Counted from the first letter of the stretch, positions 7,638 through 17,550 are shown. The stretch is DNA of 64,000 bases from Anabaena sphaerica FACHB-251 (GCF_014696825.1 NZ_JACJQU010000005.1:1-64000); one strand, 5' to 3'. The notes: generated by a model not told the origin, from the letters alone. Program-made: numbers and translations.

Positions 7638-9239
7638 ATGAATTACAACTTCTTTACTAAAAAGAAAACAGCTACACCTCAAAATCAACCTATTCCCGGA
7701 CGGGAAAAAGAGATGATAAAAGGACGTAGTGGCGGCTATATGTTCGATGCTGGTATTTGGAAAATGCTGCGTCGGTGTTTGTTGATAGGTACAGCAAAAA
7801 GCACATACTACGCTGGTAAACAAGAATTAACAGAAGAATTTGCTAATGTTGTCACCCAAGCAGTTGCGGAAAATCCTGGACGAGTAGCCGAAGAAATTCT
7901 CTATGCTAGTGATGGCCGCGCAATAAATAACAGTGCGCCTATTCTAGCTTTGGTATTACTATCAATGGGTGAAACACCAGAAGCTAAAAAAGCATTTGGT
8001 GAAATTTTCCCCCAAGTTGTCCGCACAGGTAGCCATTTTTATGAATGGTTGAACTACACCAAATCTTTGCGAGGTTTTGGTAAAGTAATCCGCGAAGCTG
8101 GTAAAACTTGGCTATCACGGGAAGATGTCAAAGGTTTGGCTTATCAACTTTTGAAATATCAACAACGTCAAGGTTTTACTCACCGTGACGCTTTGCGGTT
8201 GTTTCACGTTTACCCACCTACAGACAATCACCGTCAATTATTTGAGTGGGTTGTCAAAGGTTGGGATGAGTTACCAGCAGATATACCATCAGATGCTTTA
8301 GCGCAGATTTGGTGGTATGAATGGTTAAAACGGAATCCTAGCGAAACTCATACAGCTATTTCTCAAGGACGCTTAACCCATGAAATGGCTGCACCTGTGG
8401 GCAAAATGGATAAGCAAGCTTGGAATTTGCTCTTTCAAGAAATGCCAATTGGGGCTATGTTGCGGAATTTAGGTTCTTTGACTCAATTGGAGGTTTTGCG
8501 GGCTGATGAAGGCGCAAATTTGCAGCGTGTGGAAGCAGTTCTCAATAACCAAGAACATCTGCGAAAAGGTCGAATTCATCCTATTGATGTTTTGAAAGCA
8601 CTCAAAACCTATCAGTCTGGAGGTAGTTTAGGACGTAGCCAAAAAACTTGGAAACCTGTTTCCCGCATTGTGGACATTTTGGAAAAAGCGGTTGAACTGT
8701 CTTTTGAGGTGGTAGAACCGACTGGTAAAGTGTTTATGCACGCCGTAGACATTTCCGGTTCTATGAGTAGCTGGGTTGCAGATATGGGTTTGAGTTGCTG
8801 TGAAATTGCCACGACAATGGCTTTGGTAACAGCAAAAGCTGAGAAAAACTATGAAATTCGCGGTTTTTCAACTAAGTTTAAAGATTTGGAAATTACTGCG
8901 AAGGATAGTTTTAGTTCTGCGGTTCGTAAAACCAGTAACCAAAACTTTGGCGGAACTGATGCGAGTGTAGCTTATGACTGGATGATTGAGAATAAGTTTA
9001 AGGCTGATGTGGTCTGCTTTTGGACTGACTCGGAAAGCTGGGCGGGTAATAAGCATCCTAGCCAAGCTTTGAAGGAATACCGGAAAAAGGTTAATCCTGA
9101 TGTGAAGGCGGTTTATGTGACTTTAACACCATACCGTATTTCTTTAGTAGATCCTCAAGATCCTTTATCTTGGGATTTGGCAGGTTTTGATCCGAGTATT
9201 CCTCGCATTATTCAGATGTTAGCTAATGACGATTTGTAA
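7638..9239 (+). CDS. rsr: Ro60 orthologue (TROVE and vWA domains), Y RNA-binding protein
   Basis: A 533-residue protein with an N-terminal TROVE HEAT-repeat ring (about 15-345: LRRCLLIGTAKSTYYAG, FYEWLNYTKSLRGFGKVIREAG, GAMLRNLGSL) and a C-terminal von Willebrand A domain (about 360-530). The vWA MIDAS is complete: DISGSMS near 370, GGTDAS near 438, WTDSESW near 462. Family knowledge: Ro60/Rsr binds Y RNAs on its outer surface and misfolded RNA ends in its central hole; in Deinococcus the Y RNA tethers it to PNPase. The ATG at 7638 with GGGAGA upstream is preferred over a GTG 14 codons earlier, whose codons would be the hairpin itself. The gene is flanked by four Y-RNA-like genes. No rtcA or rtcB is adjacent. 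Confidence 0.92.
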   Translation: MNYNFFTKKKTATPQNQPIPGREKEMIKGRSGGYMFDAGIWKMLRRCLLIGTAKSTYYAGKQELTEEFANVVTQAVAENPGRVAEEILYASDGRAINNSAPILALVLLSMGETPEAKKAFGEIFPQVVRTGSHFYEWLNYTKSLRGFGKVIREAGKTWLSREDVKGLAYQLLKYQQRQGFTHRDALRLFHVYPPTDNHRQLFEWVVKGWDELPADIPSDALAQIWWYEWLKRNPSETHTAISQGRLTHEMAAPVGKMDKQAWNLLFQEMPIGAMLRNLGSLTQLEVLRADEGANLQRVEAVLNNQEHLRKGRIHPIDVLKALKTYQSGGSLGRSQKTWKPVSRIVDILEKAVELSFEVVEPTGKVFMHAVDISGSMSSWVADMGLSCCEIATTMALVTAKAEKNYEIRGFSTKFKDLEITAKDSFSSAVRKTSNQNFGGTDASVAYDWMIENKFKADVVCFWTDSESWAGNKHPSQALKEYRKKVNPDVKAVYVTLTPYRISLVDPQDPLSWDLAGFDPSIPRIIQMLANDDL

Positions 9240-9296
9240 GTGTTGCTGTAAATTGTTTGATGAGGGATAAATACAAGTTTATCCTTTATCTTTCTT

Positions 9297-9405
9297 GGCG
9301 GGTTTCCCTTATTCGCAACTTGTCTTTTTAGGCCGATGAATTTAGGGTTATTGGTTGATATCTCGAAAGAGGTTAGCGGGTTCAAACCCCGCACCCGCCG
9401 TTTTT
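9297..9405 (+). ncRNA. tRNA-like Y RNA, copy 4, downstream of Ro60
   Basis: About 104 nt plus a T run. Acceptor stem GGCGGGT/ACCCGCC (9297-9303/9393-9399), canonical T arm GCGGG-TTCAAAC-CCCGC (9376-9392), Y module TTGTCT, TTTT tetraloop, AGGCCGA, 8 nt, GGGTTATT (about 9325-9353). The upper stem is CCCT.ATTC pairing with GAAT..AGGG. A hairpin ATCTC-GAAA-GAGGT replaces the rest of the tRNA body, and there is no D arm. GTTTTTAA after the acceptor stem may act as a weak terminator. It lies 57 nt after the Ro60 stop codon on the same strand, so it could be co-transcribed and processed out. Confidence 0.75.
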
Positions 9406-9416
9406 AAGGATTTTGT

Positions 9417-9446
9417 TTCACGCAGAGACGCAGAGGCGCAGAGAGG
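9417..9446. repeat. Interspersed CACGCAGAGACGCAGAGGCG repeat
   Basis: A purine-rich interspersed repeat also present at about 36019-36045, with a diverged form at about 36091-36112. All are intergenic and just downstream of genes. Confidence 0.8.
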
Positions 9447-9456
9447 AGGAGGAGAG

Positions 9457-11493
9457 TTAGTTGTTGAATGGGTGTTTTTCTATTTCTTCGATGGGTAAAA
9501 GTAGGGTGTCTTCGATGTGCGATCGCACTTCCGGGGAGGCGTTACAATCGCTTTGTAAGCATCTTACTAGTAATATATTGACATTATAGTAGTGTATTAG
9601 AGTAGATTTTTCCTCGTCAGTAAAATTCCAATCATGAGCAATATCTCGATATTTAATAAGTAAATTTCTTAATTGTTGATACCACAAAATACTATTTTTA
9701 TTAGGTATCTGCTTTATCAGTTCTTTTAGCCTATCTATTATTCCGCCTTCCAAAGAAAAAGCATGAATATAGCGATTAAAGTTTTCGTAGCAAATAGACC
9801 AAATGAGTTCCTGTAATTCTACTACTACATAAGCAATATTAAATTTTTGATAAGCATCAAGATATTGATTCGGGGTGATAATTATATCATCATAATAATC
9901 CCAATAATCAAAGTAATCAGCATGATAATTATAGTCGAAATTTCCAATCATTTCTAAACCAAATTTAAATTGTTTATCAATAGATATAGCAAGTTGTAGT
10001 TGTAATAGAAGATTGTTATTTATAGTATTACTCTTTGATAAAGTATTTTGTAGAATAAAATCTATTTCAAAAAATAAAGCTCTTACCGCAGGTTTATTTT
10101 TAAGTTTTTCTTTTTCTAAAGATTTATTGTTGATCCATCTTAAAAATTTCTGATACTTTTCAGAATGAACAAGGTTGTCAAATTGATTTTTCAAGAAAAT
10201 CAAATTTTCAGCTTCTAATTCTTTTAGTTGAGAAAAATTATCTATAGCAGCAGAACGAATTACAGGAACTAGGAAATAGTTATAACAATTTTGTTTAAGC
10301 AAAGAGCGGGATATTAGTTCATCAATTATTCTTTGTCTTCTATTATTTGGAACATCCCAAAGCAAGTAAAACAACCATGTTTTTGATAAAATGATATTCT
10401 GTTCAGGGTAGCCACCAAAACGACACAACAATCTATAAGCCTGAAAGTGATCATTTTTGAGTTTATCAAACTGCGATTGTACAAGCTGTTCTACAGAAGG
10501 ATGTCTTAATAAATCCTGACTGTTAGATTTCCAGTAAGCTTTTAAATCTCCTTGTGATTCCTTTAAAATATCCGCAGCAAGCAGTGACATGGACACAGCA
10601 TTACCGCCATAATTTCGCCATATTGCATCTAGAGAATCACTATGTATTTTTATTTCTTTATTTTCAAAATATTCTTGCCATGTTTCTTGGTTTAATCCCT
10701 CTAAATCATAATTATGAAAATTTGGAGAACTGGAAATTTTATGATCATAGATTTGCTCACGACTGGTAATTAATGTAATAGCTTGAATATTTTTATCAAT
10801 TAGAACTCCTAATAAATCTACATAAAGTCTATGTGTTTCTATGAATTCACCATTTTTAAGCGCAGGTTCAAGGTTATCAATAAAAATACCGATTTTTTGT
10901 TTCTTTAATTGTGTTTTAAATTGTTCCAGCATTGTCATAAAATTATTTGCTGGATTAACTTTATATTCTAATAACTTCAATCTTACCCATTCTTCTACTG
11001 ATTGGAGGTTTTGAGATGTCGTACCTACACTCAGTTTTAGATATTCTAAACCTTGAATTTTAAACCATTTTTCAGCCAAGGTTGTTTTACCAATACCACC
11101 CTCAGCTTTAATCAAGATAACTTTTGCACCTTTATTAACTAGGTTATTGAGTTTTTCAATATCTTGATCACGTCCTAAAAAATCAGGATCTTTAAATTTT
11201 AAAACCTCAGAAACTAATTCTTGGGGTTGCGGGTTTGTGGTGGAGTAAGACGAGTTCGTATTTGATGAAGTGAATATTTCTGTTAGTTGAGGTAGTCCTA
11301 CCCCTAACGCAATAGCTATTTTTTCCAGAGTCTCTAATTTAGGTTCAGCAGTATAACCATTAACAATTTTGCTGATAACACTTTTGTCTATACCAGTTAC
11401 TTGTTCTAGTTTGTATTGGCTAAAATTTTTATCTTTGAGTAATTTCTTAAAAGCCTCTCCAGCTTCTTTGTTCTTTTTAGCTCTTTTTACCAC
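9457..11493 (-). CDS. HTH-STAND NTPase (NB-ARC-like), candidate sensor or defence protein
   Basis: 678 residues from a GTG at 11493 preceded by an AAGGA Shine-Dalgarno; a TTG 16 codons upstream is less likely. The N-terminal XRE-type HTH (YKLEQVTGIDKSVISKIVNG) is followed by a P-loop NTPase with Walker A GGIGKTTLA (about residue 132) and Walker B IGIFIDNLEP (about 199), then TSREQ as in NB-ARC proteins. The C-terminal 300 residues are helical, AT-rich in codon use and not recognisable as a known effector or repeat domain. Cyanobacterial HTH-NB-ARC proteins are common; several STAND families act in antiphage defence. Five GTT[CG][AC]AC heptamers lie upstream. It is divergent from a 94-residue gene. 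Confidence 0.8.
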   Translation of the reverse strand: MVKRAKKNKEAGEAFKKLLKDKNFSQYKLEQVTGIDKSVISKIVNGYTAEPKLETLEKIAIALGVGLPQLTEIFTSSNTNSSYSTTNPQPQELVSEVLKFKDPDFLGRDQDIEKLNNLVNKGAKVILIKAEGGIGKTTLAEKWFKIQGLEYLKLSVGTTSQNLQSVEEWVRLKLLEYKVNPANNFMTMLEQFKTQLKKQKIGIFIDNLEPALKNGEFIETHRLYVDLLGVLIDKNIQAITLITSREQIYDHKISSSPNFHNYDLEGLNQETWQEYFENKEIKIHSDSLDAIWRNYGGNAVSMSLLAADILKESQGDLKAYWKSNSQDLLRHPSVEQLVQSQFDKLKNDHFQAYRLLCRFGGYPEQNIILSKTWLFYLLWDVPNNRRQRIIDELISRSLLKQNCYNYFLVPVIRSAAIDNFSQLKELEAENLIFLKNQFDNLVHSEKYQKFLRWINNKSLEKEKLKNKPAVRALFFEIDFILQNTLSKSNTINNNLLLQLQLAISIDKQFKFGLEMIGNFDYNYHADYFDYWDYYDDIIITPNQYLDAYQKFNIAYVVVELQELIWSICYENFNRYIHAFSLEGGIIDRLKELIKQIPNKNSILWYQQLRNLLIKYRDIAHDWNFTDEEKSTLIHYYNVNILLVRCLQSDCNASPEVRSHIEDTLLLPIEEIEKHPFNN

Positions 11494-11510
11494 TTTGGAT
11501 ATTCCTTTAT

Positions 11511-11551
11511 GTTCAACCTTGTTCAACGGTTGCACGTTCAACTAGTTGCAC
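11511..11551. promoter_or_regulatory. Heptamer operator array between HTH-STAND gene and divergent small gene
   Basis: GTTCAAC at 11511-11517, 11521-11527 and 11536-11542, and GTTGCAC at 11529-11535 and 11545-11551: five related heptamers in 41 bp, just upstream of the HTH-containing gene. This arrangement suits cooperative binding by an XRE-type repressor, most simply the adjacent gene product. The repeats are seen; the function is inferred. Confidence 0.5.
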
Positions 11552-11631
11552 AACTACAACTATTCAGATTTTAAACGATAAAGCAAACTAGTGAATAGCA
11601 AGACAACCGATAAAGATAAGGAAAAATTCAA

Positions 11632-11916
11632 ATGCGTCAAAATCATCAACAACCAGAAGCTATTCAACTAGAGTTACTCAAAAAAACCTCTAAAGGTTGG
11701 GAATCTACTCTTCCCACAGTAGAATCATATAACTTTACAACGGATCAAATAGAGCATCACTTTGGTATTTTGCGTAAAGATTTATATAAAATCAGGAGTA
11801 AACCATATTTTTGTGGTTCATCAACTTTGCTTTTTTTACATATACAAAAAAATAAATGGCAAGTTTACAACCTCAAACCTTTACAGGTCGATGAATCTGG
11901 TAAAACAATTTTCTAA
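11632..11916 (+). CDS. Small protein of unknown function
   Basis: 94 residues, with an AAGGAA Shine-Dalgarno about 9 nt before the ATG. No recognised domain. It is mixed polar and hydrophobic with no membrane segment. It is divergent from the HTH-STAND gene and shares its control region, so it may be co-regulated, but it could be independent. Confidence 0.6.
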   Translation: MRQNHQQPEAIQLELLKKTSKGWESTLPTVESYNFTTDQIEHHFGILRKDLYKIRSKPYFCGSSTLLFLHIQKNKWQVYNLKPLQVDESGKTIF

Positions 11917-11943
11917 ACATTTACTTTAGAATTGCCTACCAAA

Positions 11944-11983
11944 CCTTTTGTTGGGTTACACTGTCGTTAACCCAACCTACATT
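11944..11983. repeat. Imperfect palindrome with TTGGGTTA / TAACCCAA arms
   Basis: TTGGGTTA, about 9 nt, TAACCCAACCTAC in the gap between convergent genes. The same GTAGGTTGGGTT arm forms the inner part of the MITE at 18980-19124, so this may be a relict of that repeat family. It could also work as a bidirectional terminator. Confidence 0.5.
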
Positions 11984-11992
11984 TTATATCCC

Positions 11993-14311
11993 TCACAAAT
12001 CTCCCGGCCAAGGTGAGGTGGGAGAATCAGCATCAACTACAGATAAATCATTGAGGGAATAGTTCTTTTCTGAACTAAAACTTGCATCTTGAGGAGTTGG
12101 TAAATTATCTAGTGCCTCTAAAACATCCAATGCAGAATTATATCGCTGTTTATAATCCTCCAAAACCATTTTATTAATAATTGCTGCTAACTCGTCGCTG
12201 ACTATTGCTTCATCCATCCATTTCACTTCTCCATCACGATCTCTTTTTAACTCATGGGGAGAAATACCAGTCACAGCTTTAATGCCAATCATCCCTACAG
12301 CATAAATATCACTATTATATCGAGGACGACCAAAACATTGCTCGTTAGGTGCGTAACCTTTTGTACCAATACCAATAGTAAAAGCGGTTGATTCCAGATT
12401 ATCCATGATTTGGGTGCTAACTTCTTTAACAGCACCAAAATCAATTAATACCAGTTTCCAATCTGAATGACGACGGATGATATTAGCAGGTTTAATATCT
12501 CTGTGAATTACGCCATTTTCATGGACAAATCTTAATATTATTAACAGTTCTTTTAACAGAGAAATAGCTGAACTTTCGCTGAGAGATTTACCTGATATTA
12601 ATTCTTTACTCAGCGGATGACCAAGTATATATTCTTGTACTAAATAAAATTCTTCATCTTCTTCAAAATAAGCTAAAAGTTGAGGAATTTGGGAATGGGT
12701 TCCTAATTTTTCTAGGGTTTTTGCCTCTGCACTAAATAAACGCCTAGCAAGTGCTAAACCCTCTGGTTTAACAGTGGCTGGTTTTAGCTGTTTGACAACA
12801 CATTGTGGTTGATCCGGACGCTGTATATCTTCAGCAATATAGGTTTCACTAAATCCACCTGCACCAAGAACTTTAATAATTTTGTAGCGTCCGCCCAGGA
12901 TTTTACCATTCAATTCTAAATCTCTTTGTTGAATAAAGTCTTGTAGTTCATCATGTTGACTGATAATCTCCTGCACAACAGCCGAAGATTTGTGTTTCTG
13001 AAATATGAGTAATAATTTTTGTTTGTTAATTTTTTCCTTAGCTACTTCAGTGCCTAAATAATATAGCCCAGTCAGAGCGATCGCGATCATTGGTACTGTT
13101 GTTGGGAACATCAAGTAAGCATAGATAAAGCTACTATAACTGATTACTCCCCACACACTAGCTAAAGCGATACTTAACAGCAATCTCTGGATACCCTGTT
13201 TTTTCCTGGTTATGATCACAGCCGTACCACCTATTAGAATCAGCACAAATAAACCCCGCAATACTGGATTTTTAATTGCTGTAGCGATAGATTTATTTGC
13301 CATCAAAGTAGCGATCGCATTAGCATGAATTTCCACTCCTGCCATGCGTTCATTTGGAGAAATTGCTACCGGATGAAAATCATTGATTAACGTCGATGTA
13401 GCGCCAATGAGGACAATTTTATTTTGGAAAAATTTTCCTTGCTGTAAATAATTGTTCCAGTTTGCTGGCTCAAAAACATCCAACAAAGGAATGGTTGGAA
13501 ATGTTGCTCCAGTTCCCCAAAAATAAATGCGATCGCCTTTAGGTTGAGGATACTTGATTTGTGCGGCTGCTAATACCGCTTCCCCAAATGAGGGTATTAA
13601 AGTATTTTTTTGAGCTAAAGAGGGTGAATATTCACTACCCAAGCGGTGAATCTTACCATCCACTTCTAGGGCAAAATTTACTGCACCGATGGACACGGAA
13701 GCGTTGCGGAACCTTTGCTGCGGTTCCTTTAGTTGATCGACTGTTCCATGACGAGTGTTGGAATTTTCGTAGACTGCGGCCAAAGTAACTTTATTGCCAT
13801 ATTTTTGTAACACTTCCTGCAATCGGCGATCATCAGCCTCACCATAGCTACTTGGCGTATCGAAAACTATATCTAAAGCCACTGAACGCGCGCCAGCGTC
13901 CATCAACTTAGTGATCACCTGGGCATAAGCCGCACGCTGATAAGGATAAGATTTTAGTGGTTGTAAGTAGCTGTACTGTTGAGAATCTGTCTTATAATAC
14001 TGTTGAGGAATTGAGATAGACTGATCATCAATTGCCAAAATCACAATCTCTTCTGGAGCCACCTTTGACCCGCGAATTTGAAAAAAGGCAGTTAGGGCTT
14101 GATTTTCTAACAGTTGCACCCTACTTCCATCAGAAGCACTCAGCAGGGCTGCTAATATTGCCGAAGATCCGGTGAGCAGATGACCTAAGCGCACCATCAC
14201 TTTAGACTGATGTAAGGATGCTGTGAAATTTTCTTTGGTAAATTTACTTAACTGGTCTTTGGCAGCAGAGAGTGATTTTTTAGTTACGCTGGATGTAGGT
14301 TCTTCTGCCAT
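11993..14311 (-). CDS. CHASE2-domain membrane serine/threonine protein kinase
   Basis: 772 residues. A hydrophobic segment near residue 45-65 is followed by an extracytoplasmic CHASE2 sensor (about 75-345: IVILAIDDQSI, ALDIVFDTPS, IVLIGATSTLINDFHPVA, GVEIHANAIATL). Three transmembrane helices (about 350-425) lead into a cytoplasmic Hanks-type kinase (about 475-735) with GAGGFSETY, VVKQL, HRDIKPANI, DFG and GTKGYAPNEQ. All catalytic residues are present, so it should be active. The input signal is unknown. The tail after the kinase is short and acidic. Confidence 0.9.
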   Translation of the reverse strand: MAEEPTSSVTKKSLSAAKDQLSKFTKENFTASLHQSKVMVRLGHLLTGSSAILAALLSASDGSRVQLLENQALTAFFQIRGSKVAPEEIVILAIDDQSISIPQQYYKTDSQQYSYLQPLKSYPYQRAAYAQVITKLMDAGARSVALDIVFDTPSSYGEADDRRLQEVLQKYGNKVTLAAVYENSNTRHGTVDQLKEPQQRFRNASVSIGAVNFALEVDGKIHRLGSEYSPSLAQKNTLIPSFGEAVLAAAQIKYPQPKGDRIYFWGTGATFPTIPLLDVFEPANWNNYLQQGKFFQNKIVLIGATSTLINDFHPVAISPNERMAGVEIHANAIATLMANKSIATAIKNPVLRGLFVLILIGGTAVIITRKKQGIQRLLLSIALASVWGVISYSSFIYAYLMFPTTVPMIAIALTGLYYLGTEVAKEKINKQKLLLIFQKHKSSAVVQEIISQHDELQDFIQQRDLELNGKILGGRYKIIKVLGAGGFSETYIAEDIQRPDQPQCVVKQLKPATVKPEGLALARRLFSAEAKTLEKLGTHSQIPQLLAYFEEDEEFYLVQEYILGHPLSKELISGKSLSESSAISLLKELLIILRFVHENGVIHRDIKPANIIRRHSDWKLVLIDFGAVKEVSTQIMDNLESTAFTIGIGTKGYAPNEQCFGRPRYNSDIYAVGMIGIKAVTGISPHELKRDRDGEVKWMDEAIVSDELAAIINKMVLEDYKQRYNSALDVLEALDNLPTPQDASFSSEKNYSLNDLSVVDADSPTSPWPGDL

Positions 14312-15338
14312 ATTGTGTTACTCGTTAATTTAAGTACAACAATTTAAGTACAACACTGCTATTTATTTACACACACTTTTAGCAATAATATACATTTTGA
14401 AATCAAACTTAAAAGAAAATCTTGTACATTTGTCAAATATGCTGGAACTACTACCAAACGTGCATCGCTGCATTTGCCCCCAAGCACTCCTTATATAAGT
14501 ACAGCCTAACTTTGTGTTTAACTAAATTACCATCAATGATTGTTGCACAAGCATGAACTAAAACCCTGGAAATCACAGGCTTCTCTGTTGAGGTTGGGTA
14601 TCGCGTGTCAGGTGCGGGAAAAGACTAGGATTTGTGCATGGATTATTGAGTTACTTAGAGCCTCAAAAGTAAAGAATACAGCGTTTAAAAGGCAATATTT
14701 ATCTAAAATATGCTTTGATAAGACCAAAAAATCCCAAAATATCTTCCCTGCTCCTTACCTCCTACACCCTGTCTCCACGGAAAACTTTTTTATTGAGTGA
14801 AACTGCTATACCTTTGCAATTGGTTACGGTGAGATTATATTCTATTCCTATGATTCCACTAAACCTAAGGGGGCAGCAGCAGAGGAAAATTTGATCTGTC
14901 TATAATTAAAGCATCTAAATAGGTTTAAAATAGTTTAATCATTAACAGATGCTAATGAATTGATATTTATCAAACAAAAGCCCTAGCATTGATGAGAAAA
15001 TCTATTGATGGACATCTGCCTAAATTCTAACCAAAAGCCTATGCTATACCACTTTAGGAGTAAACTTGACGGATATACAGATCACAATGCTGTTACTAAG
15101 TCAATTTTATTGGTAGATTTTGATCACCAGATGTATTTGCAAGAGTCGGAGGTTCAACAGTTTCAGTTCCCAGAATCTCAAATTTAATGTTTTAGCCAAT
15201 TTTATGCTTTACAAGAGGTAAGATAAAAGCTATACATGAAAACTACTTTTATAGATATTAGCGACCTTGACAATTAAGAATTGCTATAATCTATTGTTCC
15301 ATCTTACATTCTTATCTATTATTTAGGTGTAAATTTCT
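14312..15338. other. About 1 kb without a convincing gene
   Basis: AT-rich sequence between the divergent CHASE2-kinase and NYN genes. Two short plus-strand frames exist (14540-14800, and 15008-15187 coding MDICLNSNQKPML...). Neither has a good ribosome binding site or recognisable similarity. The second could be a small gene (59 residues) but the support is weak. No RNA gene or repeat stands out. Confidence 0.5.
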
Positions 15339-15860
15339 ATGGGTTCGCCAATGAATCGTCTGTCTATTTTCGTAGACGGAAACAATATGTTCTATGCTCA
15401 ACAAAAAAATGGCTGGTTTTTTGACCCGCGACGAGTGTTAGAATACTTTAAGAATGAACAGTCTGAGACAACATTAATTAATGCTTTTTGGTACACAGGC
15501 TTAAAAGACCCACAAGATCAACGCGGTTTTCGAGATGCACTCATTAGTTTGGGATATACAGTACGGACTAAAATTCTCAAAGAATACTATGATGATGTCT
15601 CTGGTCGTTACTCACAAAAAGCGAATTTAGATATTGAAATTGTTGTTGATATGTTTAATACAGTAGACCAGTACGACCGAGTTGTTTTATTTAGTGGTGA
15701 TGGAGATTTTGAAAGAGCGATCGAGCTATTACGTTCCAAAAATACGCATATTACAGTTGTATCAACAGAAGGAATGATAGCCAGAGAGCTACGTAACGCT
15801 ACGGATAGATATATAGACTTGAACGATATTAGAGAGAAAATAGAAAAAACTGAAGCTTAG
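15339..15860 (+). CDS. NYN (LabA/DUF88-type) PIN-like domain protein
   Basis: 173 residues covering one NYN domain. Metal-binding acidic residues are visible in [27 protein letters not shown] and [14 protein letters not shown], then [27 protein letters not shown] proteins are predicted ribonucleases; cyanobacterial LabA relatives affect clock output. The start at 15339 has AGGTG upstream; an ATG four codons later is an alternative. It is 91 bp upstream of leuA on the same strand. Confidence 0.85.
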   Translation: MGSPMNRLSIFVDGNNMFYAQQKNGWFFDPRRVLEYFKNEQSETTLINAFWYTGLKDPQDQRGFRDALISLGYTVRTKILKEYYDDVSGRYSQKANLDIEIVVDMFNTVDQYDRVVLFSGDGDFERAIELLRSKNTHITVVSTEGMIARELRNATDRYIDLNDIREKIEKTEA

Positions 15861-15951
15861 TAAAATTAACAATTATTTACAAAGCCAAGAGTTAAAAAAT
15901 AAAGTTCAAGGTATTTTAAGCCCACAGTCAAAACTAAACAACCCAAAACCA

Positions 15952-17544
15952 ATGAGCAATCAAGCAGACAGAATTATCATCTTTGATACGACACTGCGAG
16001 ATGGAGAACAGTGTCCAGGAGCAACCTTAAACATAGACGAAAAGCTAATTATTGCCAAACAATTAGCCCGTTTAGGTGTAGATGTAATTGAAGCTGGTTT
16101 TGCCTTTGCTAGTCCGGGTGATTTTGAAGCAGTTAGCAAAATTGCCCAAACTGTGGGCTTAGAAAATGGACCGATTATTTGTAGTTTGGCCAGAGCTAGA
16201 CACGATGATATCAAAGCCGCAGCAGAAGCCATCAAACCAGCAGCGCGGGGGAGAATTCATACATTTATTGCCACTTCTGATATTCACCTGCAATATAAGC
16301 TGAAAAAAACCAGGCCGGAAGTGATTGCCATCGCTGAAGAAATGGTCGCTTATGCCAAAAGCTTCACCGATGATGTAGAATTTTCTCCCGAAGATGCAGG
16401 ACGTTCAGATCCTGAATTTTTGTATCAAGTTTTGGAAAGAGCGATCGCTGCTGGTGCAACAACTGTTAATATTCCTGACACCGTAGGTTACACTACCCCC
16501 AGCGAATTTGGGGCAATAATTAAAGGCATTACAGAAAACGTCCCTAACATCGACAAAGCCATTATTTCCGTCCATGGTCATAATGATTTAGGTTTAGCTG
16601 TGGCCAACTTCTTGGAAGCTGTGAAAAACGGCGCACGACAGCTAGAATGTACCATCAATGGCATTGGTGAAAGAGCCGGAAATGCCGCACTAGAAGAATT
16701 GGTAATGGCCTTGCACGTTAGACGGCAATATTTTAACCCCTTCTTTGGCAGACCTGCTGATTCTGAAGAATCATTAACTAATATTGACACCAAGCAAATT
16801 TATAAAACCTCCCGTTTGGTTTCCAACTTGACAGGAATGTTGGTACAACCTAATAAAGCCATAGTCGGTGCTAATGCTTTTGCCCACGAGTCTGGGATTC
16901 ATCAAGATGGAGTGTTAAAAAATAAGCTAACTTATGAGATTATGGATGCCCAATTGATTGGTTTAACAGACAATCAAATCGTATTGGGTAAACATTCCGG
17001 TAGAAACGCCTTCCGCACTCGTTTGAAAGAGTTGGGCTTTGAATTGTCAGACAATGACCTCAATAAAGCCTTTGTTCGTTTTAAAGAAGTAGCGGATAAA
17101 AAGAAAGAAATCTCTGATTGGGATTTAGAGGCGATTGTTAACGACGAAATCCAACAAGCACCGGATTTATTTAAAGTAGAGTTGGTGCAGGTTTCCTGCG
17201 GTAGCAACGCCCAACCCACCGCTACAGTCACTCTCCGCACTCCTGACGGGGAAGAATTAACCGATGCGGCTATAGGTACAGGTCCAGTAGATGCAGTTTA
17301 TAAAGCCATCAACCGAGTCGTCAATGTACCGAATGAGTTGATTGAGTTTTCTGTGCAATCGGTAACAGGGGGAATTGATGCTTTAGGCGAGGTCACAATT
17401 CGTTTGCGTTATGAATCTCGTGTATTTTCCGGTCATGCAGCCAATACCGACATCATTGTGGCATCGGCTCAGGCTTATGTGAATGCACTGAATAGGCTGT
17501 ATGCAGCTTTACAGCAAACAGCTAAGGAAGAAGTAACTGCATAG
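15952..17544 (+). CDS. leuA: 2-isopropylmalate synthase
   Basis: 530 residues. It condenses acetyl-CoA with 2-oxoisovalerate, the first step of leucine synthesis. [16 protein letters not shown] opens the TIM barrel; metal ligands are in [11 protein letters not shown] and [14 protein letters not shown]. The leucine-binding regulatory domain occupies about 390-520 ([38 protein letters not shown]). Length is normal. A strong hairpin follows the stop codon. Confidence 0.97.
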   Translation: MSNQADRIIIFDTTLRDGEQCPGATLNIDEKLIIAKQLARLGVDVIEAGFAFASPGDFEAVSKIAQTVGLENGPIICSLARARHDDIKAAAEAIKPAARGRIHTFIATSDIHLQYKLKKTRPEVIAIAEEMVAYAKSFTDDVEFSPEDAGRSDPEFLYQVLERAIAAGATTVNIPDTVGYTTPSEFGAIIKGITENVPNIDKAIISVHGHNDLGLAVANFLEAVKNGARQLECTINGIGERAGNAALEELVMALHVRRQYFNPFFGRPADSEESLTNIDTKQIYKTSRLVSNLTGMLVQPNKAIVGANAFAHESGIHQDGVLKNKLTYEIMDAQLIGLTDNQIVLGKHSGRNAFRTRLKELGFELSDNDLNKAFVRFKEVADKKKEISDWDLEAIVNDEIQQAPDLFKVELVQVSCGSNAQPTATVTLRTPDGEELTDAAIGTGPVDAVYKAINRVVNVPNELIEFSVQSVTGGIDALGEVTIRLRYESRVFSGHAANTDIIVASAQAYVNALNRLYAALQQTAKEEVTA

Positions 17545-17550
17545 ATAAAA

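Noticed and set aside
14540-14800. Plus-strand open frame of 86 residues
   Set aside because: No ribosome binding site, unusual composition and no recognisable domain; could be the relic of an unknown gene but unsupported.
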